Origin: Arthrobacter sp. RIT-PI-e
Lineage (GTDB): Bacteria; Actinomycetota; Actinomycetes; Actinomycetales; Micrococcaceae
Length of the DNA: 64,000 nt
NCBI RefSeq assembly: GCF_001187915.1
Contig: NZ_LGIU01000035.1
Span: 24,485 to 88,484 of the forward strand
Direction: 5' to 3'
This document shows, one piece after another, positions 26,118 through 35,032 of this stretch (its first letter is position 1; each line of letters begins with the position of its first letter). The notes beneath the pieces are model-generated. The model did not search any database. It had not been told where the DNA came from and saw only the letters and a program-made list of their open reading frames with translations. The position numbers were made by a program, and so were the translations under genes.

Positions 26118-29100
26118 CCTCCGCCCCCCGGACTCCTCCTCGGCCGGACCCCGGCGCCGGAACGCGACCGGAGTACACCGCCCGGCGCCTCGCCGAGCTC
26201 CTGCACACCGACCCGGACTCCGCCGTGCAGTACCCCACGGAGGATCAGGTACGCGTCATCGAGGCGCCGCTGGAACCCCTCCTCGTGATCGCGGGTGCCG
26301 GGTCGGGGAAGACCAGGACCATGGCGGACCGGGTGGTGTGGCTCGTCGCGAACCAGCTGGTCCGGCCGGAACAGATCCTCGGTGTCACCTTCACGCGGAA
26401 GGCCGCCGGTGAGCTCGCCACGCGCGTGCGGCAACGACTGGCGCAGCTCTACACGGCGCTCAGCGAGCAGGAGGCCCCGCGGGCGGGTGCAGACGCCCTG
26501 GACCGACTGGACCCGAGCATCTCCACCTACCACTCCTTCGCGAACGGGATCGTGCAGGACTACGGGCTCCGCATCGGGGTGGAGCGCGATTCCGTGATGC
26601 TCGGGACCGCCCAGTCCTGGCAGCTCGCCTCCACCGTGGTCGAGGCGTACGACGGCGAGTGGGAACACCTCACCGCGGCGAAGAGCACGCTCGTGCAGGC
26701 GGTGCTGACCATGGCGGGGGAGTGTGCCGAGCACCTCGTCCCCCCGGCACGGGTGCGGGAGGAACTGCGCCGGCAGATCGACCACGTGGCGAAGCAGCCC
26801 TACGTGGCCGGCTCCACCCGGGCAACTGCCCGGAAGGTGCCCGACCTGCTGGACAAGCTGCGCACGCGGATCACCGTCACCGAGCTCGTGGAGCGTTACG
26901 CGGCCGGTAAACTCGCACGGCGGCAGCTCGATTTCGGTGATCTGGTGTCCCTGGCCGCGAGGATCGCCCAGGAGGTCCCCGAGGCGGGGCACCTGGAGCG
27001 CGAGAAGTACAAGGTGGTGCTGCTCGACGAGTTCCAGGACACCTCCCACGCCCAGATGGTGCTGTTCTCCCGGTTGTTCGCCGACGGGCGCGCGGTCACC
27101 GCGGTGGGGGACCCGCACCAGTCGATCTACGGGTTCCGGGGGGCGTCCGCGGGCCAGCTCGGTACCTTCCGCACGGCCTTCCCGCGCTCCGTCGCGGACG
27201 GCCGGGCGCCGTCGGACGTGGCGCACCTCTCCGTGGCGTGGCGCAACTCCACCTCGATCCTCGCGGCCGCCAACAAGGTCTCGGCGTCCCTGAACGTGCC
27301 CCCGCCCTGGCTGCGCAGCACGGTGCAGCAGGTGCCCGGGCTCGTCGCGCGCCCCGGGGCCCCGCTCGGAGAGGTGCTGCTGGGCCGCTTCCTCACCGAC
27401 GCGCCGGTCCCGGCGGACCTGCACGTCCCGGAGGCTGCTCCGGCCGACGACGCCGGCACGCACGCTGCGGGGGATCCGGGACAGCCCGGTGGGACGGTGC
27501 CGCAGGCGCGGGCCCCCCGGGAGGTGGAACAGCTCAGTGAGGCGGAGGCGATCGCGCGTGAGGTCCTCCGCCAGCGCGGGCGGAGTTTCGAGAGCGGCGA
27601 GGACGGCACCGCACTGCGGCCCACCATGGCCGTCCTGTGCAGGGGACGGCGGCAGTTCGACCCGATCCGCCGCGAGCTCGAACGTGCGGGGGTCCCGGTG
27701 CAGGTGGTGGGGCTGGGCGGTCTCCTGCGCACCCCCGAGGTGGTGGACCTGCTGGCCACGCTGCGGGTGCTCGGTGATCCGGACCGGTCGGACTCGATGC
27801 TGCGGCTCCTGGCGGGAGCCCGCTGGCGGCTCGGACCGGCGGATCTCATGGCGCTGGGGGACTGGTCGCGTCAGCTGGCGAGGAGCAGGGAGGCGATGTT
27901 CCGTCCTGCTACCCGCCCGGCGGAGGATGCCACCGCCGGGCAGGGCGAGGATGCCGTGGTGGCACCGGATCTCGCCGAGTCGGGCAGTCTGGTGGAAGCC
28001 GTGGACCACCTGCCGCCGGCGGACTGGGTGTCCTCGGCGGGTCGGGTCCTGAGCGGTACCGCGCGTCAGCGCCTCGATACCCTCCGGCGCGAGCTCCGGT
28101 TGCTCCGTACCTTCGTGGGCGATGACCTCACCAGCATGATCGGCGAGGTGGAGCGCACCATCCTGCTGGACATCGAGGTGGCGGCCAAGCCCGGCGTGAG
28201 CATCCACGAGGCCCGGAGGAACCTCGACGCCTTCACCGAGGCGGTGGCGGGCTTCGTCTCCAGTGCGGAACGGGTGGACCTCCCCGCTTTCCTGGCATGG
28301 CTCGAGGCCGCCGACCAGGAGGAGGACGGCCTGCCCGTGACCCAGCTCGAGGCGAGCAGGGACGCGGTGCAGCTGCTGACCGTCCACGCGTCCAAGGGCC
28401 TGGAGTGGGACGTGGTGTTCGTCCCCGGCCTCAACGAGGGCTCCTTCCCGAGCGGCAGGGATTCACGCTGGAGCAGCGGGAACTCCTCGATCCCCTGGAC
28501 CCTGCGGGGGGACGCGCCCGAGCTGCCGCAGTGGGACTGGGAGCAGCAGGACCAGAAGCAGTGGCTGGCCAGTGAGAAGGAGTTCGCCGACGACGCGCGG
28601 GCGCACGCCGAGCGGGAGGAACGCAGGCTCGCCTACGTGGCCTTCACCCGGGCCAAGCACTCCCTGGTGTGCACGTCCTCCGCCTGGGGCGGCGGGCGGT
28701 CCAGGCCGTCGGGGCCGTCGTCGTTCCTGTCGGACCTGATGTCCCTCGCCGAATCCTCCGAACCCGGGTTCCGCGTACCGTCCTGGTTGCCCGAGGACCA
28801 GATGGGCGACACCAATCCGGCCACGGCCCGCCCGGAGCGCGCCACCTGGCCCGTCGACCCGCTGGGGGCCCGGCGGCAGATCCTGCAGCGGGCGGCCGAT
28901 GCGGTTCTCCGTCGTACCGCCGAACCGGTGCAGGAGGTCATGAGCGAGGACGAGGGGCGCTGGGGGCGGGAGGTCCGCCTGGCGCTCGCGCGTCAGTCAC
29001 GGGAGCGCGAACGGATGCCGGTGACCCTCCCGGCACACATCTCCGCCTCCACCCTCGTGGAGCTGGGCGAGGACCCGGAGGCGGTGCTGCAGCAGCTGCG

Positions 29101-29644
29101 CCGTCCGCTGCCGCGCCGGCCGGGTGCGGCAGCCCGGAAGGGGACGGCGTTCCACGCCTGGATCGAGGAGTTCTACGGCGCGGGAGGAACCCTGGACCTC
29201 GGGGAGTACCCGGGTAGTGCGGACGCCCATGTGGACGAGACCCTGGGGCTGCAGGAGATGGCCGCGGTCTTCGAGAGATCGGAGTGGGCGCTTCGGGAAC
29301 CGGCGGCCGTGGAGGTGCCGATCGAGACGAGGATCGGCGACGTGGTGGTCCGTGGACGCATCGACGCCGTGTTCCGGGACAACGACGGCGGGTGGGACCT
29401 CATCGACTGGAAGACCGGCAGGCCCCCGGCCCCGCAGCATCGCGCGGCCAAGGCCGTGCAGCTCGCGGTGTACCGGTTGGCCTGGTCCCGGCTCCGGGGC
29501 GTCCCCCTAGACTCGGTACGCGCGGCATTCTTCTACGTCGCGGACAACCTGGTGGTGCGCCCCCACGACCTGGCGGGCGCCGAGGAACTGGGGCGCATCA
29601 TCACCGGAGCCGGAGCCGGAGCCGGAGGCCCCGTCCCAGGCTGA
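26114..29644 (+). CDS. adnB: AdnB-like helicase-nuclease subunit (UvrD motor plus RecB nuclease)
   Basis: 1176 aa. GTG 26114 overlaps the adnA stop (GTGA) and is preferred to the upstream in-frame start at 26078. The motor is complete: Walker A IAGAGSGKT (about 59-67), TFTRKAAGELATRVRQRL, VVLLDEFQDTSHAQ (DEFQ motif II), GDPHQSIYGFRG, LTVHASKGLEWDVVFVPGLNEG and RRLAYVAFTRAKHSL. The C-terminal PD-(D/E)XK nuclease has GTAFHAWIE, RIDAVF and DLIDWKTGRPP. It is predicted to be the dominant 3'-5' translocase and end-resection nuclease, pairing with AdnA. Confidence 0.93.
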   Translation: MTSAPRTPPRPDPGAGTRPEYTARRLAELLHTDPDSAVQYPTEDQVRVIEAPLEPLLVIAGAGSGKTRTMADRVVWLVANQLVRPEQILGVTFTRKAAGELATRVRQRLAQLYTALSEQEAPRAGADALDRLDPSISTYHSFANGIVQDYGLRIGVERDSVMLGTAQSWQLASTVVEAYDGEWEHLTAAKSTLVQAVLTMAGECAEHLVPPARVREELRRQIDHVAKQPYVAGSTRATARKVPDLLDKLRTRITVTELVERYAAGKLARRQLDFGDLVSLAARIAQEVPEAGHLEREKYKVVLLDEFQDTSHAQMVLFSRLFADGRAVTAVGDPHQSIYGFRGASAGQLGTFRTAFPRSVADGRAPSDVAHLSVAWRNSTSILAAANKVSASLNVPPPWLRSTVQQVPGLVARPGAPLGEVLLGRFLTDAPVPADLHVPEAAPADDAGTHAAGDPGQPGGTVPQARAPREVEQLSEAEAIAREVLRQRGRSFESGEDGTALRPTMAVLCRGRRQFDPIRRELERAGVPVQVVGLGGLLRTPEVVDLLATLRVLGDPDRSDSMLRLLAGARWRLGPADLMALGDWSRQLARSREAMFRPATRPAEDATAGQGEDAVVAPDLAESGSLVEAVDHLPPADWVSSAGRVLSGTARQRLDTLRRELRLLRTFVGDDLTSMIGEVERTILLDIEVAAKPGVSIHEARRNLDAFTEAVAGFVSSAERVDLPAFLAWLEAADQEEDGLPVTQLEASRDAVQLLTVHASKGLEWDVVFVPGLNEGSFPSGRDSRWSSGNSSIPWTLRGDAPELPQWDWEQQDQKQWLASEKEFADDARAHAEREERRLAYVAFTRAKHSLVCTSSAWGGGRSRPSGPSSFLSDLMSLAESSEPGFRVPSWLPEDQMGDTNPATARPERATWPVDPLGARRQILQRAADAVLRRTAEPVQEVMSEDEGRWGREVRLALARQSRERERMPVTLPAHISASTLVELGEDPEAVLQQLRRPLPRRPGAAARKGTAFHAWIEEFYGAGGTLDLGEYPGSADAHVDETLGLQEMAAVFERSEWALREPAAVEVPIETRIGDVVVRGRIDAVFRDNDGGWDLIDWKTGRPPAPQHRAAKAVQLAVYRLAWSRLRGVPLDSVRAAFFYVADNLVVRPHDLAGAEELGRIITGAGAGAGGPVPG

Positions 29645-29659
29645 TCCGGGGGCCGGGCG

Positions 29660-29684
29660 GGCCCCGGACCGCGTGTCCGGGGCC
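29660..29684. terminator. Bidirectional terminator hairpin
   Basis: A perfect 10-bp stem: GGCCCCGGAC at 29660-29669 with GTCCGGGGCC at 29675-29684 and a CGCGT loop. It lies 15 nt after the adnB stop, between convergent genes. Confidence 0.75.
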
Positions 29685-29730
29685 GTGGCTGCTTCGCACC
29701 CGGCAGCTCGTCCGCGGTGTGCCCGAGCGG

Positions 29731-31248
29731 TCAGCGTCCTCGGAAGGTGACGATCGGCAGGGCCGAGGTCTCGACGTCGTCGGAGGACTCCTGGCCGGCG
29801 CCGCTGGTGCTCAGCAGGGTGACCTTCGACGATCCCGTGCTCTGCGGACGTGCGGTCACCATGCGCGCACGGGCCTGGGAGGCGCCGGACGGCTGCTGTG
29901 CACCCTCCTGGACGGCCCGGTCCGACACCGTGTCCGGGATGCCACCGGGACGGTGGACATGGCTCCCGGTCCTCTCCTGCTCCGCCGCGTCCTGCTGCAC
30001 GCCGTCGTCGGAATCCCGCCCGGCGGGGGGCCGCGCGGCCCCGCCCCCCGCCCCGCCGATGTGCTGCACAGCGTCCGGAGCAGGTGCCGGGCGCGCCGTG
30101 CCGGTGCCCGTAGGGGCGTCCGCCTGCTGACCGGAGGCGGCATCGCCCAGGGCCCGGCGTTCGACCACGGGGTCCTCCTCCGGCGGTGAGGGCAACCCGA
30201 TCGAGTTCGTCCCGCTCCGTTCCGCGACGTGCGGGGAGCGGTACCGGAAACCATCGGTCCCGTACTCGTCACCCCACTCGCGGCGCTCCTCCTCGGCCCG
30301 CCGGGCACGCTCGGCGGCCTCCTGCTGCTCGAGCTCGATCGACTCGACGTCCTCCGCGAGGGTGGCGAGCATGTCCTCCGCCTCGGCGACCATCGTGGCG
30401 TCCTCGCGGGCCACACCGCGCACGAGCCACTGGGCCAGGGCGAACTCCGCGGCGAGGGCGGCCCGCCGGGCAAGATGCGGGTCGGCGGCCGATCCCCGCT
30501 CCTCGGTGTAGGCGGCGTAGACGGCATCCACGAATCCTGTGTCCTCGGCGGCGGCGAGCCAGGCGAAGTCCTCGGCCGGGTCCCCGATGCAGAGGTCGGT
30601 CCACCCGGTCACGGCGGACACCCTGCCGGCTGCCACCAGGAGGTGGTCCTCGTGCAGGTCGCCGTGCATCACGGTGGGGCCGAAACGCCACAGGGTCACG
30701 TCCTCGAGGGCGTGCTCCCAGCGCCGTAGGAGGATGCTCGGGATCTTCCCGGTGGTCGCGGCCTGGTCCAGTTCGTTGAGCTTGCGCTGCCGGTACTCCT
30801 CGGCCTCGTAGCTGGGCAGATCGGCGCGCTGCACCATCTCCTGGGGCAGGTCGTGGATGGCGGCCAGGACACGTCCCAGTTCCTGGGCCATGGTGCGGCC
30901 GCCCCGGGTGAGCGCGTCGAGCGGACGGGCCGTCCCGGTGAGGTGCGAGTAGACGAACGTACTGAGCTCACCCTGCCGGACACTGCCCGCCATGTGGGGG
31001 ATGAGGAACGGCAGCTCCGCCTTCACCGCCGGGGTGAACGCCCGCAGGGCCTGTACCTCCGTCTCCAGGCGCATGCTCGCCTCGGCATGCCTGGGGGAAC
31101 GCACACTCCACTGTTTGCCGGCGCCGTCCACCAGCAGTGCCGAGTCGAAATCGGCGGCGTCGTCGGGGGCTCCGGCCACGCCGGTGGGCGCGAGGCCAGG
31201 TACTGCGGCGCTCGCTATGGCGGCTAGTTCCATGGGGGTGCGTTTCAC
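29731..31248 (-). CDS. APH-family phosphotransferase with long disordered C-terminal tail
   Basis: 505 aa from GTG 31248 (ATG 31233 possible; neither has a clear ribosome site). Residues 1-310 form an aminoglycoside/macrolide-phosphotransferase-like kinase: the Brenner-type VMHGDLHEDHLLV near residue 200, followed by WTDLCIGDPAEDFAWLA with the Mg-binding aspartates. A helical segment (about 310-340, rich in E, Q and R) then leads into about 165 residues of low-complexity Ala/Pro/Ser/Asp sequence ending ALPIVTFRGR. I recall such proteins beside uvrD-type genes in Actinobacteria; a resistance role is not implied. Substrate unknown. Confidence 0.85.
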   Translation of the reverse strand: MKRTPMELAAIASAAVPGLAPTGVAGAPDDAADFDSALLVDGAGKQWSVRSPRHAEASMRLETEVQALRAFTPAVKAELPFLIPHMAGSVRQGELSTFVYSHLTGTARPLDALTRGGRTMAQELGRVLAAIHDLPQEMVQRADLPSYEAEEYRQRKLNELDQAATTGKIPSILLRRWEHALEDVTLWRFGPTVMHGDLHEDHLLVAAGRVSAVTGWTDLCIGDPAEDFAWLAAAEDTGFVDAVYAAYTEERGSAADPHLARRAALAAEFALAQWLVRGVAREDATMVAEAEDMLATLAEDVESIELEQQEAAERARRAEEERREWGDEYGTDGFRYRSPHVAERSGTNSIGLPSPPEEDPVVERRALGDAASGQQADAPTGTGTARPAPAPDAVQHIGGAGGGAARPPAGRDSDDGVQQDAAEQERTGSHVHRPGGIPDTVSDRAVQEGAQQPSGASQARARMVTARPQSTGSSKVTLLSTSGAGQESSDDVETSALPIVTFRGR

Positions 31249-31408
31249 AAGGTTAACCGTAGGGCGTCGGCCGACCGGCCCGCCCCTTTCCGGCGCGGCG
31301 AGTCGCCGGATGCACTACTCGTCTTTGCTCGTGCGCTACTGTTCCACCTCTCCTCCACGGAAGCCCTCCGGAATGTGTTTTGGGAGACCGAGAACGTACC
31401 GTAGGAGC

Positions 31409-32365
31409 ATGACCGACCCCCTCCGGACGCTCGTCCTTCCTGCCCTCGGATCGCTTCCGCTCTCCCGGGCCGGGTCGGACCGCGACGGCTATGCGAGAAC
31501 CACCGGGAACCTCCTGGACACGCTGTGGGCCGCGCCGGAGACCCGGGTCCTGCCGATCGCCGGCGGGAAGGCCCCCGTACGGGGGAGCGATCTCGTCCTC
31601 CTGTCGCCCGAGCGGGTGACGCGCCCGGAGCTGGTCCTCTACCTGGGCCGGATCGACGAGGGCATGGAGGACGCCGGACGGCAGGTGGTCGCAGCCGTGC
31701 TCCCGGAGATCGACACCGGGCTGGCCCCTGCGGAGCAGTGGATGGGTCTGCGGGACATCGCCGCCTCACTGGACGGCAGGGACACCGGGCTCTTCGTGGA
31801 GGCCGCAGGTCTGGCGAACTGGCACGCGACGCACACCCACTGCTCCCGGTGCGGGGCCCCCACCGAGGCCGAGGACGCCGGATGGGTGCGACGCTGCACG
31901 AAGGACGGCTCCAGCCACCACCCGCGCACCGACCCGGCGATCATCGTCTCGGTGGTCGACGACGACGACCGGCTGCTCCTCGGGTCCGCGGCCGCCTGGC
32001 CGGACGACCGCTTCTCTACCCTCGCCGGATACGTGGAGCCGGGGGAGTCCCTCGAGGCGGCGGTGATCCGGGAGGTCGGCGAGGAGTCCGCGGTGGAGGT
32101 CCGCTCCCCGGAGTACCTCGGTTCCCAGCCCTGGCCGTTCCCGGCGTCCCTCATGCTCGGCTTCACCGCACGGGCGGTGACCACCGATGCCGTGGCCGAC
32201 GGCGTGGAGATGCGTTCCGTGCGGTGGTTCACGCGGCAGGAACTCTTCACGGAGGTCCGCGACGGGACGATCGCCGTCGCCGGTGGTGTGTCCATCGCAC
32301 GCGCCCTGATCGAGCGCTGGTACGGCGGTCCGCTGGACGGGGAGCCGTCGGAGGCGCGCCCCTAG
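31409..32365 (+). CDS. nudC: NADH pyrophosphatase-type Nudix hydrolase (NudC-like)
   Basis: 318 aa from ATG 31409. A zinc-ribbon pair HCSRCGAP and a further cysteine in WVRRCTKDG come at about residues 150-175. The Nudix box is [20 protein letters not shown] (about 208-227). The [14 protein letters not shown] motif, diagnostic for NADH pyrophosphatase/NudC proteins, follows. The family hydrolyses NAD(H) and can remove NAD caps from RNA. Its stop codon shares a base with the GTG of uvrD2, so it heads a nudC-uvrD2-ygjP-like chain. Confidence 0.93.
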   Translation: MTDPLRTLVLPALGSLPLSRAGSDRDGYARTTGNLLDTLWAAPETRVLPIAGGKAPVRGSDLVLLSPERVTRPELVLYLGRIDEGMEDAGRQVVAAVLPEIDTGLAPAEQWMGLRDIAASLDGRDTGLFVEAAGLANWHATHTHCSRCGAPTEAEDAGWVRRCTKDGSSHHPRTDPAIIVSVVDDDDRLLLGSAAAWPDDRFSTLAGYVEPGESLEAAVIREVGEESAVEVRSPEYLGSQPWPFPASLMLGFTARAVTTDAVADGVEMRSVRWFTRQELFTEVRDGTIAVAGGVSIARALIERWYGGPLDGEPSEARP

Positions 32366-34472
32366 TGTCCGAGCAACTGCTGGAGCAGAGCATCCTCGCG
32401 GGGCTCGACGACGAGCAGCGCATGGTCGCCGGCCCCCTGACCGGCCCCATGTGCGTGCTGGCCGGGGCGGGTACGGGGAAGACGCGGGCCATCACGCACC
32501 GCACCGCCTACGGGGCGCAGACCGGCGTGAACAAACCGCGGCAGGTCCGGGCCGCCCGTCCACCGCGCGTGCCGCCGCCGAGTGGCGGCCCCGCCTGCGT
32601 GACCTCGGTGCCGGCGGCGTGCAGGCGCGCACCTTCCACGCCGCAGCCCTGCGTCAGCTCCAGTACTTCTGGCCGCAGGCGGTCGGCGGCCCGCTCCCGG
32701 CGCTCGTGGACCACAAGGCCCAGCTGATCGCGGAGGCCGCCCGCCGGCTGCGGGACTCGACGGACCGGGCCACCATCCGCGATGTCGCCGCGGAGATCGA
32801 GTGGGCGAAGGTCTCCATGCTCACCCCGGACGCCTACATGGCGGCCGCCGCCGGGCGCGCGGAACCTGCCGGGATGGACCTCGTCACCGTGTCCCGCATC
32901 TTCTCGGCCTACGAGGACCTGAAGATCGACCGCAACCTGATCGACTTCGAGGACGTCCTGCTGACCACCGTGGCCATCCTCGAGGAGGACGAGAAGGTCG
33001 CGGCGACCGTCAGGGCCCAGTACCGGCACTTCGTGGTGGACGAGTACCAGGACGTCTCACCCCTCCAGCAGCGTCTGCTCGACCTGTGGCTCGGTGAGCG
33101 CCGGGAACTCTGCGTCGTGGGGGATGCGAGCCAGACCATCTACTCGTTCACCGGTGCCACGTCCCGCCACCTCCTCGACTTCACCACGCGCTACGAGGGT
33201 GCGCAGGTGGTGAAGCTGGTGCGCGACTACCGCTCCACACCCCAGGTGGTGCGTGCCGCGAACACCCTGCTCGCGGCGAGGAACGCCGAGGCGGACCGCC
33301 GGGCGACCGGCAGCTCCTGGTCGACGCCCCTGGAACTCGTGGCCCAGCGTCCGGCCGGCCCGGACCCCGTGTTCACCGAGTGCAGCGACGACGAGGCGGA
33401 GGCGGCCGAGTGTGCGCGCCGGATCGGCGTACTCCTGGACGAGGGGGTCAAGGCCAGCGAGATCGCGATCCTGTATCGCACCAACGGGCAGTCCGAGGCC
33501 TACGAGCAGGCCCTGGCCACCGCCGGCATCGGCTACCAGCTGCGCGGCGGCGAGCGCTTCTTCCAGCGACGCGAGGTACGTGATGCACTGCTGCAGTTGC
33601 GGGCCGCTGCACGCACGCAGGGCGACGACGACGTGCCGCAGCAGGTGCGCGACGTCCTGGCCTCCCTGGGATACACCTCCGTGGCCCCGCAGAACTCGGG
33701 CGCCGTGCGGGAGAAGTGGGAGTCGCTCGCGGCCCTGGTGGGTCTCGCCGACGAACTCCAGCGGGTGCGCGGCCCGGAGGCCTTCACCCTGCAGGTCTTC
33801 GTCGCGGAGCTGGAGGAGAGGTCCGCCGCCCAGCACGCACCGACCGTGCAGGGAGTCACCCTCGCCTCCCTGCACTCGGCCAAGGGGCTGGAGTGGGACG
33901 CCGTCTTCCTCGTGGGTCTGAGCGAGGGGCTGATGCCCATCTCCTTCGCCGACACCCAGGAGGGCATCGACGAGGAACGGCGGCTGCTCTACGTGGGGAT
34001 CACCCGGGCCCGGGTCCACCTCTCGATGTCCTGGTCCCTGTCGCGCTCGCCGGGCGGGCGGGCCTCGCGGAAACCCTCGCGGTTCCTCGACGCACTGCGT
34101 CCCGCGACCGCCGGTCAGGCGTCCTTCCGCCAACCCCGCGCCAGGACGTCGAGGAAGTCCTCCGCCCCGGCGGTGTGCCGGGTGTGCAGGCGTCCACTGC
34201 TCACCGGCTCCGAGCGGAAGATCGGGCGGTGCAACGACTGCCCGGCCACCTACGAGGAGGAGACCTTCGAGGCACTGCGCGCCTGGCGGCGCGACGAGGC
34301 ACGGGAGAAGGACGTCCCCGCCTTCGTGGTGTTCACCGATGCCACGCTGATCGCGATCGCCGAAGCGCGGCCCACCACCGTGGAGGAGCTGGGGGAGCTG
34401 GCAGGGGTGGGATCCACGAAGCTGGAGCGCTACGGGGAGGCCGTCCTGGAGATCCTCGGCGACAATGCCTGA
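32365..34472 (+). CDS. uvrD2: UvrD2-type DNA helicase with HRDC domain; frame broken at motif Ia
   Basis: Begins at GTG 32365 with Walker [15 protein letters not shown] in one frame. After 'NKPRQV' (about 32535) the coding frame shifts; from about 32565 it resumes with [19 protein letters not shown] and is intact to 34472. The conserved motif Ia (LTFTxRAAxEM) lies exactly at the break and is partly lost. Downstream: [52 protein letters not shown], a four-Cys zinc element (CRVC and CNDCP) and a C-terminal HRDC domain ([14 protein letters not shown]). The zinc and HRDC parts identify the actinobacterial UvrD2 class. A sequence error is more likely than true loss, since the remaining ~2 kb is unscarred. 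Confidence 0.88.
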
Positions 34473-35022
34473 CCCGCCCGCCCCGGCGCCGCGACCACCG
34501 GTCGAGGTGGTCCGATCGGCACGCCGGAAACGGACGGTCAGCGCGGAGGTGCGCGACGGCGTCCTCCGGGTGTCCGTCCCCGGCCACTTCTCCGCCGGCC
34601 AGGAGAAGCTGTGGGTGGAGCGGATGGTCGAGCGCATGAGTGCGAAGTACCCGGCGGTACCGGCCGTCGATCACGATCAGCCCGTCCCACTGCTGCTGGA
34701 GCGCGCCGAACGCCTGGCGCGGACCTACCTCGACGGGAGGGGGATCCCGGCGACGATCGGGTGGGTGACCAACCAGAACACGCGGTGGGCCTCCGCGACC
34801 CCTGCCCGCAGGACCATCCGCCTGTCGCACCGCCTCCGGGGCATGCCAGAGAGAGTGGTGGACTACGTGATCCTCCACGAGATGGCCCATCTGATCGAGC
34901 CCTCGCACAGTCGGGTGTTCTGGGACCTGCTGAGGAGCTATCCGCACACGGAGACCGCGAAGGCCTTCCTCGAGGGTGTGGCCTTCGCGGCGCGGCATGC
35001 CCCTCCTGCGGCGCAGGACTGA
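34465..35022 (+). CDS. YgjP-like zinc metallopeptidase (DUF45/WLM)
   Basis: 185 aa, with the ATG inside the end of uvrD2. It has the SprT/YgjP-type zinc motif YVILHEMAHLIEPSHSRVFW (HExxH plus a downstream histidine) and the family block NTRWASATPARRTIRLSHRL. It is a predicted cytosolic zinc peptidase of the YgjP family, often linked to DNA-repair genes; WLM/SprT relatives act on DNA-protein crosslinks, though that role is not shown for this branch. Overlap with uvrD2 indicates co-translation. Confidence 0.88.
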   Translation: MPDPPAPAPRPPVEVVRSARRKRTVSAEVRDGVLRVSVPGHFSAGQEKLWVERMVERMSAKYPAVPAVDHDQPVPLLLERAERLARTYLDGRGIPATIGWVTNQNTRWASATPARRTIRLSHRLRGMPERVVDYVILHEMAHLIEPSHSRVFWDLLRSYPHTETAKAFLEGVAFAARHAPPAAQD

Positions 35023-35032
35023 ACGGGCGCGG

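Noticed and set aside
25778..28387. 869-codon minus-strand open frame opposite adnA/adnB
   Set aside because: Same reason: a mirror of high third-position GC, no family features.
29731..31248. Aminoglycoside or macrolide resistance gene
   Set aside because: The kinase fold is real, but the conserved position beside uvrD-type genes and lack of family-specific substrate motifs argue for a housekeeping role.
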